Shown here one piece after another: positions 35,564 through 39,244 of a stretch of DNA of 39,244 nucleotides (within the stretch, counting starts at the first letter, position 1; every line of letters begins with the position of its first letter). This DNA comes from Parcubacteria group bacterium Greene1014_15 (lineage in GTDB: Bacteria > Patescibacteriota > Minisyncoccia > Phycocordibacterales > VMGT01): contig VMGT01000010.1 in NCBI GenBank assembly GCA_007376725.1, positions 1 to 39,244 of the forward strand, given 5' to 3'. A program made the position numbers and the translations under genes. A model generated the notes under the pieces. That model did not search any database. It had not been told where the DNA came from and was given only the letters and a program-made list of their open reading frames with translations.

Positions 35564-36634
35564 TTAGGGAGTTCGGGGGAAAAGACGGATGCGGCCGTTG
35601 AGGAATTTAATTCGCGCTCCCAAGAGACGGATAACACGGGCAGGTGTGACGAAAACGGGGTTATAGGTAAGAACAATAATGCCTCCTTTCCCAATGTCGC
35701 CCGTGCCACCCACAATTGACGCGCCGGCACCGCGTCCACCACCACCGCCACCACCACCGCCTGCGCCGTCAAGACCGCCACCGCCACCGGGACCGCCACC
35801 GCCTGCATCTCGCCCGCCGCCACCACCACCGCCGCCACCACCACCTGATCCGACTAATAACCAGGTGAGACCCTTTCCGCCAGGGGCTCCAGCGCCGCCT
35901 TGAGCGCCGTCGCGCACAGTACCAGCTCCACCTGCACCTCCGGCACCACCTGCCGTGCCATCACCTTGGCCTCCTGCCCCGCCGTTGCCGCCGGTCTCTA
36001 AGCCACCAATTGCTCCAACTGTTCCGGCAGTGCCGTTAGCAGCTGGACCTCCAGAGCCACCGCCACCACCGCCACCACCGCCACCGTCATTTCCGCCACT
36101 AACAGTGCCTCCACCGCCACCTGTGCCTCCGGAAAATTTTGTCGTTCCAACACCGCTCGCTGCGGCGCCTCCTGTGCCACCCGTCGTTCCCGATCCGGCA
36201 CCGCCCCCCTTTGCACAAACTGATTGAGCCGCACAAGTTGTGCCCGTGCCATTAAAATAGGTGTCGGTGCCTGCTGCTCCCGTGCCGCCACCTGTACCAA
36301 CTTGTATCGTCACAGAAGCGCCGGCCGTGAGAGAAAGGTTGGTAATTTTTGAGTAGCCGCCTCCGCCGCCGCTACCACCACCTGCGCCGCCTTGGGTGCT
36401 GTCACCATTCGTGCCAGTCGCGCCGCCGCCTGCACCTCCCAAAACCTCGATAGAGTTGTCTGACGAATTCCAGTCAGTTGGAACCGTAAAGCTCGTACCG
36501 TTTGTAATAACAATCCTCTCCGCGGCATAGACATCATGTGGGAAAAAAAAGGGCACACACAGTTCCACGATAAAAAGAATAATGATGGATGCTGACAGCG
36601 CTTTTTTAAAAATAGTAGAAGTTGCTAATTTCAT
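35564..36634 (-). CDS. secreted polyglycine-rich protein
   Basis: Signal peptide, then long Gly-rich region (GGGGGGGGGGSGGPA); ATG overlaps the upstream stop in ATGA. Confidence 0.8.
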   Translation of the reverse strand: MKLATSTIFKKALSASIIILFIVELCVPFFFPHDVYAAERIVITNGTSFTVPTDWNSSDNSIEVLGGAGGGATGTNGDSTQGGAGGGSGGGGGYSKITNLSLTAGASVTIQVGTGGGTGAAGTDTYFNGTGTTCAAQSVCAKGGGAGSGTTGGTGGAAASGVGTTKFSGGTGGGGGTVSGGNDGGGGGGGGGGSGGPAANGTAGTVGAIGGLETGGNGGAGGQGDGTAGGAGGAGGAGTVRDGAQGGAGAPGGKGLTWLLVGSGGGGGGGGGGGRDAGGGGPGGGGGLDGAGGGGGGGGGRGAGASIVGGTGDIGKGGIIVLTYNPVFVTPARVIRLLGARIKFLNGRIRLFPRTP

Positions 36635-39244
36635 GGTTGTGGTTCTTCTACTATTGGTGGTTCTTGAACTGGTTGCCATTCTTGAACTGTTTCAAGAATC
36701 TGCGTGTCTGTAATAGTAGTGCTTGAAACAGTCTCAACTGTGCTTGGATTTGAGGAATTGGGAGCCTGTTCGGTTGGTGTGATAGGAAGTGTTGGATCGT
36801 CGATCACAATAGGTGGCGCATCTATGCTGATAGTACTGCCAGTCGTGGTACTTGTCGTTCCCGTAACTACATCACTACTTGTTGTAGCGATCGGTTCTTG
36901 TGATAACAAATCATTTACTGTGACAGGTTCGACGATTACATTCGATGCAGGAATAGTGCTCGTGGGAAGTGACACGGTCGGCGCGACAGGTTCTGCAGGT
37001 GTGTTTGTAGTAGTATTCACCAGTTCAAGGAGCGCGCGAACATCGTTTTTATCGAGGCATTGATCGTCAATGCATATTTCATCTTTTGCGTGGAAACTTT
37101 GAGCAAACATGTTTCCGATGCCGTTTAGTGTATCAGCAAACCACGCACTGATGCGAGCAAAGAGATTATCAAAGAAACCCGCAACAAAAGACGCCGACTG
37201 CGGTGTTGATGATGCGGTTGTGGAGGCAAGAAGAGAAAGCTTCACATCGAGGTCCTGCAGCGCTTGTTCTGTCAAATTGAGAACATCTTTTTTGCCAATA
37301 TGTCCGAAGCCTATGTTCATGAAGACATTGATTTTTGCAGTCCCGTACGTACTCGTGGCGCTTGCCGGATCAAACGACTCAAGAGCGATACCGACCGTCA
37401 TGCCGGAAGTAGTTGCCTTCGTGCCAACACCGGGAATAGATGAAAGCGTAATGCGATCCCCCGGCCTAATCGCGCCTCCTTCGCCATTCATTTTCACAGG
37501 CACGCGGCCGACAAGAGAAATCGGCTGCGGATTTGTCGAACTTGCAATAATTCCTTTTCCAAACGTTTGATAAGGATCTGTGGAAACGATGCCAAAAATT
37601 TTGTCGCTACTTGTCGCTTTTGCAAGAACAGAAACAGTATGCACCGCTTTTCCCTCCAGAGTGCCAGAGAGCGCATGAACACCATCAGATGTATAGGTGA
37701 TAGTACGGATCGTGGGCATAACGATATCTCCTTCCTCGACGAGAGCTTCCGTTTCGTACCATTCTGCAATATCGCCCGGAGCGGCGGAACAAACAACAAG
37801 CGTCCGCCCGAATCCGGCTGTTAATGCCGAGTCAAGATCAGCGCCATTATGACAAACGCCATTCGTTGTTGCCACGCCGGTAAATCCGGTAAGCAAGTCA
37901 CCGTCTACTGAAAATGCAACACCCGGTGCCGTTGTCGCAATACCAACACGAAGCTGACTGCCTTTTGTAATGGTAAACGCCACATTGGTCGTGAGGAGCG
38001 TTGAGGAAGCAACACGATACGACTTGTCGGAGGAATTATACCCTACTGACCATGCATTATTGTCATCGGCATATTGAAGTACGGCGTCTCCCGTATTCGA
38101 TGGATCGCCAACCGTTGTCAGACCATCTCGCGCAACAGAAAAGAGAGTTCTATCCACCGTTGGACTCGAGGAACCAACCGCAAAGATTGTTGTGTTTGTC
38201 TCGCCATTGTTTGCATAGACGGAGAATTTTGCAAATGGCGATGTGGTGCCGACTGCTACTCTGCCATTAACGCCATCAAACGAAAGAAGCGATAACGCTG
38301 TGGTGGACGTAGCAATAGAGAACGCATTCACAAGTGTTCGTATGGTTGAGGTGGCAGCTGCTCTGTAATCAAGCGTGAGACTTGCTGCCGAACTCGACGC
38401 GAAGTAGATAGTGTTCGAGTCGAACGCCGCATCGCTCCCAACGGAGAATCTCTGCCATGGTGTTGTGGTGCCGACACCAAAACGAATGTTGGTATCGTCG
38501 TAGACGAGGAGGGACGCTCCGCCGAATGTAGTTCCGCCATCGTTGTACTGTATTTGTGTATCAGAGCCGCCTGGTGTTGTCGAACCTCCTGCATCCGTCC
38601 CGCACGTGATGTTGCCTGACGTATCAGACTTGAGATCGCAGCTTGCGCTGGTAAATGTGGCAACACGCAATCCGCCGGTAGAAACGGTGAGTCCCGCAAA
38701 TGTTGACGTTGCCGTTGTTCCACCGATGCGCGTGGTGTTGATGTCTCCCGCAAATGTGCTTGTTCCCGTACCTCCAACGAGAAGCGTGGAAGAAGCTTGA
38801 AGAACATTCTGGACCAGAAAAGTGCCGTTGACCGTGGATGAAGCGGAAGAGACAAAGCCTTCAATTCTTCCGAGAGCGTCAATGGAGAAGAGGGTTGTTG
38901 AAGAGATATTCTGGATAAGAAAGGGTGTCCCGCTGTAAAGAGTGCCATTGATCGTTCCCGGTGTGCGCAGGGTGAGAATGTTTGCGGTGGTTGATGTGGC
39001 GGCGATGGTTGCAACACTCCGCACATCGGGAGAACTTGTGCCGACACCGAGGTTGTCGGTGAAGGTAGTGAGTGCAACCGTAGAGCCAGACTGTGTGAAG
39101 CCTGAAGGAGTGCCACCGGAGTTTGCATCCGTCCCGCACGTCACATTGCCTGACGTATCAGACTTGAGATCGCAGCTTGCGCTCGTGAAAGTCTTGACCG
39201 TTAATCCGCCCGTGGAGACAGTAAGTCCCGCAAATGTTGACGTT
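36631..39244 (-). CDS. large tail-fibre-like/adhesin-like repeat protein (N-terminus outside window)
   Basis: Repeated GVGTTSP/TPWQRFSV motifs, SCDLKSDTSGNITCGTDA repeats, GDIAEWYETEALVEEGDIV; open to the window edge. Confidence 0.75.
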   Translation of the reverse strand, partial: TSTFAGLTVSTGGLTVKTFTSASCDLKSDTSGNVTCGTDANSGGTPSGFTQSGSTVALTTFTDNLGVGTSSPDVRSVATIAATSTTANILTLRTPGTINGTLYSGTPFLIQNISSTTLFSIDALGRIEGFVSSASSTVNGTFLVQNVLQASSTLLVGGTGTSTFAGDINTTRIGGTTATSTFAGLTVSTGGLRVATFTSASCDLKSDTSGNITCGTDAGGSTTPGGSDTQIQYNDGGTTFGGASLLVYDDTNIRFGVGTTTPWQRFSVGSDAAFDSNTIYFASSSAASLTLDYRAAATSTIRTLVNAFSIATSTTALSLLSFDGVNGRVAVGTTSPFAKFSVYANNGETNTTIFAVGSSSPTVDRTLFSVARDGLTTVGDPSNTGDAVLQYADDNNAWSVGYNSSDKSYRVASSTLLTTNVAFTITKGSQLRVGIATTAPGVAFSVDGDLLTGFTGVATTNGVCHNGADLDSALTAGFGRTLVVCSAAPGDIAEWYETEALVEEGDIVMPTIRTITYTSDGVHALSGTLEGKAVHTVSVLAKATSSDKIFGIVSTDPYQTFGKGIIASSTNPQPISLVGRVPVKMNGEGGAIRPGDRITLSSIPGVGTKATTSGMTVGIALESFDPASATSTYGTAKINVFMNIGFGHIGKKDVLNLTEQALQDLDVKLSLLASTTASSTPQSASFVAGFFDNLFARISAWFADTLNGIGNMFAQSFHAKDEICIDDQCLDKNDVRALLELVNTTTNTPAEPVAPTVSLPTSTIPASNVIVEPVTVNDLLSQEPIATTSSDVVTGTTSTTTGSTISIDAPPIVIDDPTLPITPTEQAPNSSNPSTVETVSSTTITDTQILETVQEWQPVQEPPIVEEPQP

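Noticed and set aside
35679-36227. Plus-strand proline-rich ORFs (PPPPPPPP)
   Set aside because: They are antisense translations of the GGN-rich coding strand of the polyglycine gene; no independent start signals.
38328-39128. Minus-strand 266 aa ORF overlapping the fibre-like gene in another frame
   Set aside because: Alternative-frame shadow of the repetitive Thr/Ser-rich coding sequence.
1-39244. CRISPR array or Cas genes
   Set aside because: No regularly spaced direct repeats and no Cas-like ORFs were seen.

Overview
This window looks like a chromosomal segment of a Patescibacteria/CPR (Parcubacteria-like) bacterium. That assignment is an inference from compact gene order, shortened housekeeping proteins, split transketolase genes and a limited carbon-metabolism gene set. 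Most of it is housekeeping: dnaE (5'-truncated by the window), thrS, gyrB, pheT/pheS, tRNA-Thr, tsf, rpsB, prfA, rpmE, prmC, a lytic transglycosylase and rplY. A carbon-metabolism block follows (2-hydroxyacid dehydrogenase, class II aldolase, PfkB kinase, transketolase C and N halves, rpe, rpiB, gap). The accessory parts hold a HEPN/MNT pair whose HEPN protein is fused to a membrane-anchored extracellular domain, an AbiEii-like module, HicB/HicA, a MazF/PemK-like toxin, four related secreted YGF/P-motif proteins, and a tail-fibre-like repeat protein overlapping (ATGA) a secreted polyglycine-rich protein. The most unusual signals are non-coding. (1) There are many long palindromic MITE-like hairpins of several families. 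Several have apparent TA or TAA target duplications, one is inserted exactly at a stop codon, and one is nested inside another. (2) A structured 175-176 nt element occurs twice, each time right after a different hairpin. (3) A self-contained ~92 nt small-RNA candidate has a near-consensus promoter, UUCG and GCAA tetraloop hairpins and an intrinsic terminator, and converges on the mazF-like gene. (4) A remnant of the transketolase-C 5' end marks a tandem duplication within the HEPN/MNT island. All calls come from reading the sequence and the supplied ORFs; no database search was possible.
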